A stretch of 64,000 bases of DNA from Nodularia sp. NIES-3585 (GTDB lineage: Bacteria > Cyanobacteriota > Cyanobacteriia > Cyanobacteriales > Nostocaceae): assembly GCF_002218065.1 (NCBI RefSeq), contig NZ_BDUB01000001.1:631567-695566 (forward strand). Reading direction: 5' to 3'. The notes under the pieces were generated by a model. It did no database searches, was not told the origin of the DNA, and saw only the letters and a list, made by a program, of their open reading frames with translations. Positions 24,800 to 33,448 of this stretch are shown here, piece after piece. Positions within the stretch are counted from its first letter, which is position 1, and every line of letters starts with the position of its first letter. Position numbers and translations under genes: made by a program.

Positions 24800-26965
24800 T
24801 TAAGCCCCAATAATGCCACCGTCATCACGGGTAATTACCACAGTTGCAGAACGGGGGCGACCAGATGGGCCATAACCTTGACTATGTGGCCAGTCGCTGT
24901 TGCTGTTAGGATTGGCAGCACTTCCGCGAGAACCTGGGTGCTGAACGTTAACGAACATGGTTCTGTGATCAGGTGTAGTGATCACACCAGTCACTTCACA
25001 GTCTGTGGGGCTGGTCAAGAAAAGCTTAATCTCTCTAGGATCATTAGGGTTGGCACAAACCATTGAGTTACTGCCGATATTGATATAGTCACCTGTACCG
25101 GTACCTGATTGGTCAGTTTGAATCCAGAGACGACCGTAGTAGTCGAACCAAAGACCGTCTGGTGAGCCGAAGTCATCACCATTGATGTTGCCTTGACGAA
25201 TTGGGTCGGGGTTTTGTTTGTCCCCATTCAAAACATAAATATCCCAATTGAAGGTGTTCGCTGTCACGCTGCGTCCAGTCTCACGCCAACGGATAACGTG
25301 ACCGTAAGAGTTGTTAGGACGTGGATTAGCAGCATCAACTGGAGGACGCGCACTACCAGCAGGGTTTATGCCGTCTGGAGTATTCACCGAAGGCGGATTT
25401 GTTCCCCGACGACTGTTATTAGTCAAAGTACAGTAAACTTCAACTTCATTGAAACCACCAATGCGAGGACGTACACCCATCCACTCTGGGCGGTCCATCA
25501 TGGTTGCGCCAACTCTGTCAGCAGCCTGTCTGGTCTTAATCAGGACTTCAGCTTGGTTCTTAAATCCGTTCTCTTCTGTGAGGCCGCCTTGACTGTGAAC
25601 CAGAGGTAGCCATTCACCAGTACCGTTATCGTTGAATTTGGCAACATACAGAATACCTTCATCAAGAAGGTCACGGTTAGCACCACGAACTCTAGAATTA
25701 TATTGTCGAGAGCAAACGAACTTATAGATATACTCGTTTACGTTGTCGTCACCCATATAATAAGCCAGACGGTTGTTTTCATCAACAACATACTGAGCGC
25801 TCTCGTGTCTGATGCGACCCATAGAAGTGCGCTTCACAGGTTTGCTTTGGGGATCATAAGGATCAATCTCCACTACCCAGCCGAACAAATGGGGTTCCAG
25901 GGGATTGTTATAAGCATCAAAGCGTGGATCAACTTCAGGCCAGCGATAACTGTTAGACGCAGCGGGGATACCGTATCGGCTCTGTCCATTGCGGATATCA
26001 GCTGCTTTATCCTCTAGACCAGGAATGTTAACTATATCTGGATTAGGGTTGGCAAAGTAGCCTTGAAAGTTCTCTTCACAGGTGAGGTAAGTACCCCAGG
26101 GAGTTACACCGTGGGCGCAGTTGTTAACTGTACCATAAGCAGTGTAGCCATCGTTGATGCCAATTTCAACCGAGCCAGTAGGTTGAATCGAGAATTTCTT
26201 TGATTTCATCAGCGCATCACCTGCCGCAGGTCCAGAAACTCGCATTTCTGTGTTAGCAGTGATACGGCGACCATAACTAGAATTGCTATTAACACTCCAG
26301 CTATTACCAAATCTGTCTTTGGATATTTCTTGGATAGATACGCCGTGAGCAGCTTGAGACTTCCTAGCTTTCTCAATTGTCATGACGGTATTACCGCCGG
26401 GATGCAGGAAGTATTCTTGGGTATACTCGTGGTTAACGCATAGTATCCCCCGATTATTGTATGCGCGTCCTTCAACAGGCACTTGCAACCCCGATGTCCG
26501 GTTGTAAAAGCTCAGTCCTGGGAGAGGGAAGAAGTGCATCCCGTCATGGTTCATTCCGACTTGCTTTTCCTGTGCAGCAGCATCCTGGGAAGCATTAGGT
26601 AGCCAGTTTGGCGCACCGGGCATGATGGGATCACCCCAAGCCGATAATATTCTGGCTGTGTAACCTTTAGGAACGGTAACAAGATCCTTCTCTAGTAGTC
26701 CTGTGGCTGGGTTACGGAGATTTGGCTCAATGCTCTCGAAACCGATACCACCAAATCCCAGCCCGGCGGGAACTGGTGCTGCTTCCACAGTTTGGAGAAA
26801 ACCACTGAGGGAGATATCACCTAATACAGTTAGGGCTGAGGTACCTACAGCTGTCATCACAAAGCGTCTACGCTTAATGCTGACGCGCCCAATCACGTCA
26901 AGGATTGACTCGTTACCGGATGGGTTGATAGTGATATTATTCTTAGGATGAAGGTGACCTTTCAT
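24800..26965 (-). CDS. phoX: PhoX-type alkaline phosphatase (Tat-exported)
   Basis: 721 residues. A twin-arginine signal (SIKRRRFVMTAVG, about 29-41) followed by a hydrophobic stretch and a VEA cleavage region indicates Tat export of a folded metalloenzyme. The DUF839/PhoX body includes NHDGMHFFPLPG, CVNHEYTQEYFLHPGG, GTYLTCEENFQGYF and MGRIRHESAQYVV. PhoX releases phosphate from organic esters using Ca and Fe. The start has GGAGAA upstream. A candidate Pho-box-like array lies about 210-240 bp upstream, consistent with phosphate control. Confidence 0.9.
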   Translation of the reverse strand: MKGHLHPKNNITINPSGNESILDVIGRVSIKRRRFVMTAVGTSALTVLGDISLSGFLQTVEAAPVPAGLGFGGIGFESIEPNLRNPATGLLEKDLVTVPKGYTARILSAWGDPIMPGAPNWLPNASQDAAAQEKQVGMNHDGMHFFPLPGLSFYNRTSGLQVPVEGRAYNNRGILCVNHEYTQEYFLHPGGNTVMTIEKARKSQAAHGVSIQEISKDRFGNSWSVNSNSSYGRRITANTEMRVSGPAAGDALMKSKKFSIQPTGSVEIGINDGYTAYGTVNNCAHGVTPWGTYLTCEENFQGYFANPNPDIVNIPGLEDKAADIRNGQSRYGIPAASNSYRWPEVDPRFDAYNNPLEPHLFGWVVEIDPYDPQSKPVKRTSMGRIRHESAQYVVDENNRLAYYMGDDNVNEYIYKFVCSRQYNSRVRGANRDLLDEGILYVAKFNDNGTGEWLPLVHSQGGLTEENGFKNQAEVLIKTRQAADRVGATMMDRPEWMGVRPRIGGFNEVEVYCTLTNNSRRGTNPPSVNTPDGINPAGSARPPVDAANPRPNNSYGHVIRWRETGRSVTANTFNWDIYVLNGDKQNPDPIRQGNINGDDFGSPDGLWFDYYGRLWIQTDQSGTGTGDYINIGSNSMVCANPNDPREIKLFLTSPTDCEVTGVITTPDHRTMFVNVQHPGSRGSAANPNSNSDWPHSQGYGPSGRPRSATVVITRDDGGIIGA

Positions 26966-27277
26966 TCTGTGTTCTCCGTTTAAAGTTTAGAAAGTTGCTA
27001 TTCAATTAATTTCTTAATTACAAGTGCAATCTAGTAAAGAAAAACTCTACATATTGACAGGAAATACCCAGATATAAGTTGAAAACTCCCGCAAGTCTAA
27101 TTTGTGTTCAATTGATAACAAGTAAAATTGCGCTTGTACTGCTGACGCATACAAGATTTATCCAGTTTGTTTCAATTTAAGTAACAAGCATTAACATCAG
27201 GTTATGTGTTGTTTAATTTGAATTTATAAATAGGCTTTTTTCTAAATAAACACTAATTATTGATAAATTTTTCTATT
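26966..27277. other. divergent phoX / glycosyltransferase spacer
   Basis: 312 bp, AT-rich, holding the phoX ribosome site and a weak Pho-box candidate at 27177-27206. Nothing else was recognised. Confidence 0.5.
27177..27206 (-). promoter_or_regulatory. weak Pho-box-like repeats upstream of phoX
   Basis: Read on the minus strand: CATAACCT, 3 bases, GTTAATGC, 3 bases, TTACTTAA. The 8+3 spacing and the first unit (7/8 to CTTAACCT) fit the cyanobacterial Pho box; the other units are poor. Confidence 0.3.
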
Positions 27278-28243
27278 ATGGGTAATACTGTTAAGGGTGA
27301 GACTGTGTTTTTTAGCGTTGTTATACCGACTTACAATCGCCAGCCGATTTTAGAAAAATGCCTCCGCGCTTTGGAGGTGCAGGAGTTAAGGATATCTAGT
27401 GCAGTTACTGATTACGAAATCGTCCTAGTTGATGATGGTTCTAGCGATCGCACCTTAGAATGGTTGGTAGCACACAAAGAAGAATTTCCCCATGTCCGAT
27501 GGTTTCAACAAGACCACGCGGGACCTGCTGCTGCTCGCAATTTGGGGGTAGAGAAAGCACGGGGAGACACAATTATCTTTATTGATAGTGATTTGGTGGT
27601 GCTGCAAAATTTCCTGCAAGCTCATGCAGATGCACTGATGCAGGGAAGGGAGAAATTGGCAAGCGATAGTTTTTTTACCTACGGTGCAGTCATTAATACT
27701 TGCAACTTCGATAACCCAACAGCAGAACCTTATAAAATCACAGATTTTTCCGCAGCTTTTTTTGCCACAGGTAATGTAGCTATTTCCAAACATTGGCTAG
27801 AGAAAGCCGGACTGTTTGATAACAGATTTCAACTCTATGGTTGGGAAGATTTAGAATTAGGTGTCAGACTGAAAAAGCTGGGACTACAACTGATTAAATG
27901 TCCAGCAGCAGTTGGCTATCACTGGCATCCACCATTTAACTTAGAGCAAATACCTCGTTTGATTGACCAAGAAATTCAACGGGGACGCATGGGAGTTTTA
28001 TTTTATCAAAAGCATCCCTCTTGGGAAGTGCGAATGATGATTCAGATGACTTGGTTTCATCGTTTACTTTGGGGTATTCTCTCGCTCAATGGCACACTTA
28101 ACGAGCGCACAATGGCTCCTTTCTTGCAATGGCTAATCAATTTAGGTAAACCCCAGTTAGCGTTAGAAATTGCGCGAATTTTCTTGAATTGGTACAACGT
28201 CAAAGGAGTTTATGCTGCTTATAGGGAAATGCCAGATAAATAA
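27278..28243 (+). CDS. family 2 glycosyltransferase
   Basis: 321 residues from ATG 27278 (a TTG at 27260 is less likely). GT-A fold: SVVIPTYNRQP, EIVLVDDGSSDRTLEW, GPAAARNLG, the metal-binding DSD in TIIFIDSDLVVL and the catalytic-base region GWEDLELGVRL. The C-terminal third is helical, with HWHPPFNLEQIPRL. It would transfer a sugar from a nucleotide donor to a polysaccharide, lipid or protein; the acceptor is unknown. No other sugar genes are adjacent. Confidence 0.9.
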   Translation: MGNTVKGETVFFSVVIPTYNRQPILEKCLRALEVQELRISSAVTDYEIVLVDDGSSDRTLEWLVAHKEEFPHVRWFQQDHAGPAAARNLGVEKARGDTIIFIDSDLVVLQNFLQAHADALMQGREKLASDSFFTYGAVINTCNFDNPTAEPYKITDFSAAFFATGNVAISKHWLEKAGLFDNRFQLYGWEDLELGVRLKKLGLQLIKCPAAVGYHWHPPFNLEQIPRLIDQEIQRGRMGVLFYQKHPSWEVRMMIQMTWFHRLLWGILSLNGTLNERTMAPFLQWLINLGKPQLALEIARIFLNWYNVKGVYAAYREMPDK

Positions 28244-28314
28244 CTGCAAGTAATGGTTAGATGAAATAATAGGGATTGGACAAAATTTAGTTTTTCCGTC
28301 ACCGAATCAATAGC

Positions 28315-29757
28315 TTAATTTTTGAGGGGAATTTCAATAAAAAACTCAGTCCCCTTGCCTAATTGTGTTTTATATTTGAGATTACCACCATGTTTTTTAA
28401 CTACAATCTGATAGCTGATTGATAAGCCTAATCCTGTACCTTTGCCTACACTTTTGGTGCTAAAAAATAGGTCAAACATCCGTTTTTGAATTGCTTCTGC
28501 AATACCGATTCCATTATCAGCAATCCGCACAACTGCATAGTTTTCCGGAGAAATTTCGGTACGAATCACAATTTTTGGCGTTATTGTTTCTAAATTGATT
28601 GAGTCGAGATTATTTTTGTTTTTTGTCCATAAGTATTCTATAGCATCGATAGCATTAGATAAAATATTCATAAATGTTTGATTCATTTGTGCTGCATAGC
28701 ATTGAACCTGTGGTAAGTTACCATATTTTTTGATAATTTTAATTTCTGGATATGTTGTTGTATCATTCAGTTTATGCTGCAAAATTAACAGCGTATTATC
28801 AATTCCTTCGTGGAGGTCAACAAATTTTCTCTCAGCTTCATCTAAGCGAGAAAAATTACGTAAAGATAAAATAATTTTTTCAATCCGCGTACTACCAGTT
28901 TCCATAGAGGCAAAGATATTTGGTAAATCTTTAACCAAAAACTCCACATCTATGGCATCTGCTTGAGTTTGAATTTCCTGATGCGGCTGGGGATAGTATT
29001 CTTGGTAAAGAGATAGTAAGTTAACAACGTCTTTAAAAGCAGTCTTCAAATATCCGATATTAGCATGAATAAAGTTAATGGGATTATTGATTTCGTGAGC
29101 TATCCCGGCTACCATTTGACCCAAGCTAGACATTTTTTCATTTAGAATTAGTTGGACTTGAGTTTGTCGCAACTTACCGACCACTTGATTTAAATTCAGA
29201 TTAGTCCTGCGTAGAGTTTTTTCGACTTGTTGACGGTGGATAATATTTTGTTTTAATTTACCTAGATTGATTCTAAGTTCTAACTGACTAATTACTTGAC
29301 GACTCAAGGCTGCTAATGCTTGCTTTTGTTCTATACTCAATTCTCTTGGTGTAAGGTCAATTACACATAAAGAGCCAATAGCAAAACCATCAGGTGTAAC
29401 TAGAGGTGCGCCGGCATAAAACCGAATATTGGGGTCTGATGTCACCAAAGGGTTATCAGCAAAGCGCTGATCATTTAAGGTATTGGGTATGATTAGTAAA
29501 TCTGTGGGCTGACATATAGTGTGGGCGCAAAATGCCATTTCTCTGGGTGTTTCTGTCGCTTCTATACCAACTTTTGATTTAAACCATTGCCGACTATGAT
29601 CTACAAGACTGACTAAAGCAATGGGAGTACCACAAATATAGGCAGCTAAAGCAGTTAAATCATCGAAAGCCTGTTCTGAATAGCTATCAAGAATGTTATA
29701 TTTTAGCAACGCCTTGAGTCTATCTTGCTCGTTGTGCGGAATAGGGAAGTCTTGCAT
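28315..29757 (-). CDS. GAF-domain sensor histidine kinase
   Basis: 480 residues, no membrane segment. The N-terminal GAF domain (about 15-165) has DDLTALAAYICGTPIALVSL and FYAGAPLVTPDG. A coiled linker leads to HisKA with the phospho-accepting His in VAGIAHEINNPINF, then HATPase: N box MNILSNAIDAIEY, G1 RIADNGIGI, and GKGTGLGLSISYQIV. A signal in the cytoplasm is sensed by GAF; no response regulator is adjacent. The C-terminal ~290 residues resemble the kinase at 36379-37986, so the two are paralogues. Confidence 0.92.
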   Translation of the reverse strand: MQDFPIPHNEQDRLKALLKYNILDSYSEQAFDDLTALAAYICGTPIALVSLVDHSRQWFKSKVGIEATETPREMAFCAHTICQPTDLLIIPNTLNDQRFADNPLVTSDPNIRFYAGAPLVTPDGFAIGSLCVIDLTPRELSIEQKQALAALSRQVISQLELRINLGKLKQNIIHRQQVEKTLRRTNLNLNQVVGKLRQTQVQLILNEKMSSLGQMVAGIAHEINNPINFIHANIGYLKTAFKDVVNLLSLYQEYYPQPHQEIQTQADAIDVEFLVKDLPNIFASMETGSTRIEKIILSLRNFSRLDEAERKFVDLHEGIDNTLLILQHKLNDTTTYPEIKIIKKYGNLPQVQCYAAQMNQTFMNILSNAIDAIEYLWTKNKNNLDSINLETITPKIVIRTEISPENYAVVRIADNGIGIAEAIQKRMFDLFFSTKSVGKGTGLGLSISYQIVVKKHGGNLKYKTQLGKGTEFFIEIPLKN

Positions 29758-29890
29758 TTATTGTAATTAACACTTGAAAAAAATTTTAATAGCTAAAATA
29801 TTACAATAAAATGAACGGGGTGTTAGTTGCTAGTTCAAAATTTTATACAAACACTTAAAAAGCAAGATGAGCTTTAAAGGAATTATTTAG

Positions 29891-29919
29891 TTTCAATAGC
29901 AAATCTATTGTGATATACT
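29891..29919 (+). promoter_or_regulatory. probable rpsB promoter
   Basis: TTTCAA (29891-29896) and TATACT (29914-29919) with 17-base spacing. Transcription would start about 25 bases before the leader hairpin. Confidence 0.55.
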
Positions 29920-29950
29920 AGAAGGGTTGTCTAAACTCGCACATCCAGTA

Positions 29951-30003
29951 ATTCGGGTGTTTCCTCATAGGGAAATACAACTGGGTGGAGGTTTAACCCG
30001 AAT
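29951..30003 (+). promoter_or_regulatory. structured rpsB leader
   Basis: ATTCGGGT (29951-29958) pairs perfectly with ACCCGAAT (29996-30003), enclosing an inner hairpin TTTCCT-CATA-GGGAAA (29960-29975). A competing pairing GGGT (29983-29986) with ACCC (29996-29999) is possible. The closing stem ends right at the AGGAG ribosome site (30004-30008). This position suits autogenous control by S2. Confidence 0.5.
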
Positions 30004-30018
30004 AGGAGATAAAAAAAT

Positions 30019-30825
30019 ATGCCAGTAGTTTCATTGGCTCAAATGATGGAGTCTGGGGTACATTTCGGGCATCAAACCCGGCGTTGGAACCCAAAAATGT
30101 CTCCGTACATTTATACTTCTCGCAATGGCGTACACATTATCGACTTGGTGCAGACTGCCCAGTTGATGGATAATGCCTACAACTATATGCGATCGCAGTC
30201 TGAGCAAGGTAAGAAATTCCTCTTTGTCGGTACTAAGCGCCAAGCAGCCGGAATTATTGCCCAAGAAGCCCTTCGTTGTGGCTCTCATTATATTAACCAA
30301 CGTTGGTTGGGTGGAATGCTCACCAACTGGGCGACCATCAAAACCAGAGCCGACCGTCTCAAAGATTTGGAACGCCGGGAAGAAAGCGGCGCACTAGATT
30401 TATTGCCCAAAAAAGAAGCTTCGATGTTGCGTCGAGAGATGACGAAGCTGCAAAAATACCTGGGTGGTATTAAGAATATGCGGAAAGTCCCCGATGTGGT
30501 GGTGATTGTAGACCAACGGCGGGAATATAATGCAGTTCAAGAATGCCAAAAACTGGGACTGCCAATTGTGTCTATGCTAGATACAAACTGTGACCCTGAC
30601 GTAGTAGATATACCCATCCCAGCTAACGATGATGCCATTAGATCAATTAAGTTGATTGTGGGCAAATTGGCGGATGCGATTTATGAAGGTCGTGGCGGTA
30701 CCCTCGAAGGTGAAGAAGATTACGAAGATTATGATGGTTCAGAGTATGACGACGATTACGACGAGGGCGAATACGCACAAGGGTCTACCGCAGACTCCAC
30801 CTCTGATGAAGAAGCCAAAGTATAA
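30019..30825 (+). CDS. rpsB: 30S ribosomal protein S2
   Basis: 268 residues. Starts [22 protein letters not shown], with [16 protein letters not shown] and [16 protein letters not shown], all hallmark S2 segments. It has a cyanobacterial acidic Asp/Glu/Tyr tail of about 35 residues ([18 protein letters not shown]). AGGAG is 11-15 bases before the ATG. First gene of the conserved rpsB-tsf pair. Confidence 0.98.
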   Translation: MPVVSLAQMMESGVHFGHQTRRWNPKMSPYIYTSRNGVHIIDLVQTAQLMDNAYNYMRSQSEQGKKFLFVGTKRQAAGIIAQEALRCGSHYINQRWLGGMLTNWATIKTRADRLKDLERREESGALDLLPKKEASMLRREMTKLQKYLGGIKNMRKVPDVVVIVDQRREYNAVQECQKLGLPIVSMLDTNCDPDVVDIPIPANDDAIRSIKLIVGKLADAIYEGRGGTLEGEEDYEDYDGSEYDDDYDEGEYAQGSTADSTSDEEAKV

Positions 30826-30846
30826 GCATAATTAAGTAGCTGAATC

Positions 30847-30889
30847 ATTGAGTATGGAGACTAAAACAAGCTCACGCTTCATACTCAAT
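30847..30889 (+). other. hairpin between rpsB and tsf
   Basis: ATTGAGTATG (30847-30856) pairs perfectly with CATACTCAAT (30880-30889). No T-run follows, so it more likely attenuates, protects or processes the rpsB-tsf message than terminates it. Confidence 0.5.
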
Positions 30890-31000
30890 TCTTCTCAGTT
30901 CGTATTTCATCGCTTTTTCTTCACCAGCCCTGAGTAAGATAGAAATACTCAACATCCGTGAGCGATTACAACTCAAGGTTAAGTTAGGAATTGAGGCAAC

Positions 31001-31945
31001 ATGGCGGAAATATCTGCAAAACTCGTCCAAGAGCTACGCCAAAAAACTGGTGCAGGCATGATGGACTGCAAAAAAGCGCTAAAAGAAAATGACGGCGACA
31101 TCGAAAAAGGTATAGAGTGGCTGCGACAAAAGGGGATTGCTTCAGCAGGTAAAAAAAGCGATCGCATTGCAGCAGAAGGTCTAGTAGACACCTACATTCA
31201 ACCCAGTGGTCGAGTTGGTGTGCTAATAGAAGTAAACTGTCAAACCGATTTTGTTGCCCGTAACGAAGCTTTTAAAGCTCTAGTTAAGAATCTAGCCCAA
31301 CAAGCAGCAACGGCTGATAGTGTTGAGTCTTTGTTGGCTCAACCCTATATTGAAGAAACCAGCGTCACTGTAGATCAGTTCATCAAGCAAACCATTGCCC
31401 AGCTAGGTGAAAATATTCAGGTGCGTCGCTTTATCAATTTTGCTCTCCCAGAAGGCAAACAAGGTATTGTAGACAGCTACATTCACACTGGTGGTCGAGT
31501 TGGTGTTTTGGTAGAACTCAACGCCCAAACTGAGTCAGCAGCTCAGAATGAAGAGTTTCAAACTCTGGCTAAGAATGCGGCGATGCAAGTTGCTGCTTGT
31601 CCCAATGTTGAGTATGTCAGTGTAGACGAAATCCCAGCTGAATTTGCCCAAAAAGAAACAGAAATTGAAATGGGGCGGGATGATTTGGGTAACAAACCAC
31701 AGAACATCAAAGAAAAAATTGTTCAGGGACGGATTGAAAAACGCCTGAAAGAATTGACTTTGCTGGATCAGCCTTTCATTCGTGATCAGAGTATTTCTGT
31801 GGAAGACTTGGTAAAACAAGTTAAAGCCAAAGTCGGCGAAGAGATCAAAGTTAATCGCTTTGTTCGCTATATCCTGGGTGAAGGCATTGAGAAGCAAGAA
31901 AGTAATTTTGCTGAAGAAGTTGCTGCACAAATGGGTAGCAAATAA
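31001..31945 (+). CDS. tsf: translation elongation factor Ts
   Basis: 314 residues. N-terminal UBA-like domain with [18 protein letters not shown], then two related core halves: [19 protein letters not shown] and [19 protein letters not shown]. It catalyses GDP release from EF-Tu. The C-terminal [16 protein letters not shown] matches cyanobacterial members. It is the second gene after rpsB, with 175 bp between them; a terminator follows. Confidence 0.98.
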   Translation: MAEISAKLVQELRQKTGAGMMDCKKALKENDGDIEKGIEWLRQKGIASAGKKSDRIAAEGLVDTYIQPSGRVGVLIEVNCQTDFVARNEAFKALVKNLAQQAATADSVESLLAQPYIEETSVTVDQFIKQTIAQLGENIQVRRFINFALPEGKQGIVDSYIHTGGRVGVLVELNAQTESAAQNEEFQTLAKNAAMQVAACPNVEYVSVDEIPAEFAQKETEIEMGRDDLGNKPQNIKEKIVQGRIEKRLKELTLLDQPFIRDQSISVEDLVKQVKAKVGEEIKVNRFVRYILGEGIEKQESNFAEEVAAQMGSK

Positions 31946-31996
31946 CTTTAGTTAGAAGTTGAGAGTTGCTTTTGTAACTCATCACTTGTATAATCG

Positions 31997-32030
31997 CAGG
32001 TCAGTGATCATCAACTGGCCTGTGTTTTAT
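31997..32030 (+). terminator. terminator after tsf
   Basis: CAGGTCAGT pairs with ACTGGCCTG (one G-T pair) around GATCATCA, followed by TGTTTTATT. Confidence 0.75.
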
Positions 32031-32415
32031 TAATTAGGAGTGCAAAACCTCACCCCCCACCCCTCTCCTTACTAACTATCCATTACCCACAAAATTCTTA
32101 ACAATCTTGAAACCTTTATTTTGCAGGGGTCACAAGGATTCAAATTTATTACACACTTGACAAATCAGCCCTTGTTGTTCTCGCTAAAAACCCACTTTTA
32201 TTGAGAATTGACAACGTAGGTTTAAGGCTTTGCGATTTGGTGAGCGATGGGCAAAGCTATGCCGTCAGGCTTATCGCTCTCGCAAATGTTAAGAAAGATC
32301 CGGGTAATGGATAGCCTTACGAAGGAGAGGGGAGATTTTGAGCAAAGTGAGTGAGCATTGTAGTGGGTAGGAAGAAGTTAAGAACTACAGATAAACACAG
32401 ATAAATAGAATAATA

Positions 32416-32429
32416 GGTACGTTTGTACC
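32416..32429 (+). promoter_or_regulatory. candidate LexA box of the recG operon
   Basis: GGTACGTTTGTACC is a perfect 5+4+5 palindrome and fits RGTACNNNDGTWCB. It overlaps the start of a CATAAT -10-like hexamer (32429-32434), 60 bp before the first gene of a unit that contains recG, so a bound repressor would block transcription. Confidence 0.55.
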
Positions 32430-32489
32430 ATAATAAAGTATGGCTGATGCCACGCCAGCTATTAGATGAACAATTAAGTAAGAGAAGAT

Positions 32490-33359
32490 ATGGCTAGAGC
32501 AATTGAGCTAATTGAACGGGATATAGCAGCTTTGCAAGAAGCAATCCGAGCGATCGCGGCAGAACTCCACAATGCTTATGCCAGTTATTTAACCATCTTA
32601 GGTCAATCTGTAAAGAAACAGTTGATTCTAGCAAGTTACCATCTATGTACCCAAGGATACCCCGAAAACTTTCTCAAGTTATCCCTAAGTCAGCGCCAAC
32701 AATTGCAGCAAGCTATCCGCAATTTGGGTCAAGAGGCGGCTGAGTTATTACTTTCTTATCTCCGGGATGAGGAAGATGAAGAAGATGAAGGGGATGAAGG
32801 GGATGAAGGGGATGAGGGATTTGAGGTAGATGAGGTAGTAACATATATTTTATCTGAATCATCTACTTTGCCTGTAATCACTTCAGCCGTGAAAAGTTTC
32901 ACTCCTGATTTCTCCAACCCCATAGAACTAGCAAAATGGCAACAGAATCTGGAAGATTTAACGCAACAGGCGCTAAAAAAAGTCTCCCACGATGCTAACC
33001 TTTTGTTACAAAAAGCTAGCATTTTACCGAATAAATTACCCAAACCAATTTTAGAAGCGGCGGCGGCTGTCTCAGAAGCATCTGGTGAAGTTATGCCAGG
33101 GCCACCCAACCTCTTAAACTTGGTGGTGGAAATTGAAAATGAACAAGATCCCGAAGACTCCAGACTTACACAGATTATGGCTATTAACCTACGATTGGGG
33201 GAAATTGAATTTGCGGACACGAAACTTTCATCTGGACGCAGGCAAATTCGCAACATTTTAGTTGAGTTAAATAAGGTAGGGCGAGATTATCAAAAAAAGC
33301 AACGGGAACGCTCAGTTTCTGAAGCTGAATCTGCATGGCGTGCGAGTTGGTTTGAGTAG
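32490..33359 (+). CDS. conserved hypothetical protein upstream of recG
   Basis: 289 residues, soluble and helical, not recognised. N-terminal half: AIELIERDIAALQEAIRAI and GYPENFLKLSLSQRQQLQQA. In the middle is an acidic insert of Glu/Asp with three Gly-Asp-Glu units (about 91-112), encoded by a GGGGATGAA-type 9-bp repeat. The C-terminal ~80 residues form a coiled coil ending EAESAWRASWFE. It is co-directional with recG, 89 bp upstream, behind a candidate LexA box, so a DNA-repair link is possible but unproven. Confidence 0.75.
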   Translation: MARAIELIERDIAALQEAIRAIAAELHNAYASYLTILGQSVKKQLILASYHLCTQGYPENFLKLSLSQRQQLQQAIRNLGQEAAELLLSYLRDEEDEEDEGDEGDEGDEGFEVDEVVTYILSESSTLPVITSAVKSFTPDFSNPIELAKWQQNLEDLTQQALKKVSHDANLLLQKASILPNKLPKPILEAAAAVSEASGEVMPGPPNLLNLVVEIENEQDPEDSRLTQIMAINLRLGEIEFADTKLSSGRRQIRNILVELNKVGRDYQKKQRERSVSEAESAWRASWFE

Positions 33360-33448
33360 GGAGTAAAGAATTTTGGATTTTGGATTTGCGATTTTAGATT
33401 GCAGTCTAATCCAAAATTTAAAATCTAAAATCTAAAATTGATTGACTA
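33360..33448. repeat. inverted AT repeat and TAATGAC units before recG
   Basis: TTTTGGATTTTGGATTTGCG-type sequence with its complement (CCAAAATTTAAAATCTAAAA) followed by TGACTAA/TGACTAATGAC units. The recG ATG itself lies in the last heptamer, so the repeat has reached the start codon. Confidence 0.6.

Larger units (their letters stand above)
31946..32489. other. repeat-bearing spacer before the recG operon
   Basis: 544 bp. It contains the tsf terminator, a CCTCACCCC/CTCTCCTTA-type dispersed repeat (about 32045-32075), a palindromic repeat fragment with CTATGCCGTCAGGCTTATCGC (part, near 32262-32280) and a candidate LexA box (32416-32429). No gene. Confidence 0.6.

Noticed and set aside
24878-26951. 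Plus-strand frames of 60-140 codons opposite phoX
   Set aside because: Shadow frames of the long PhoX gene; compositions are atypical for proteins (Thr/Ser/Arg-rich).
29951-30003. A known metabolite riboswitch before rpsB
   Set aside because: The structure does not match any riboswitch core I know; ribosomal-protein control is more sensible at this place.
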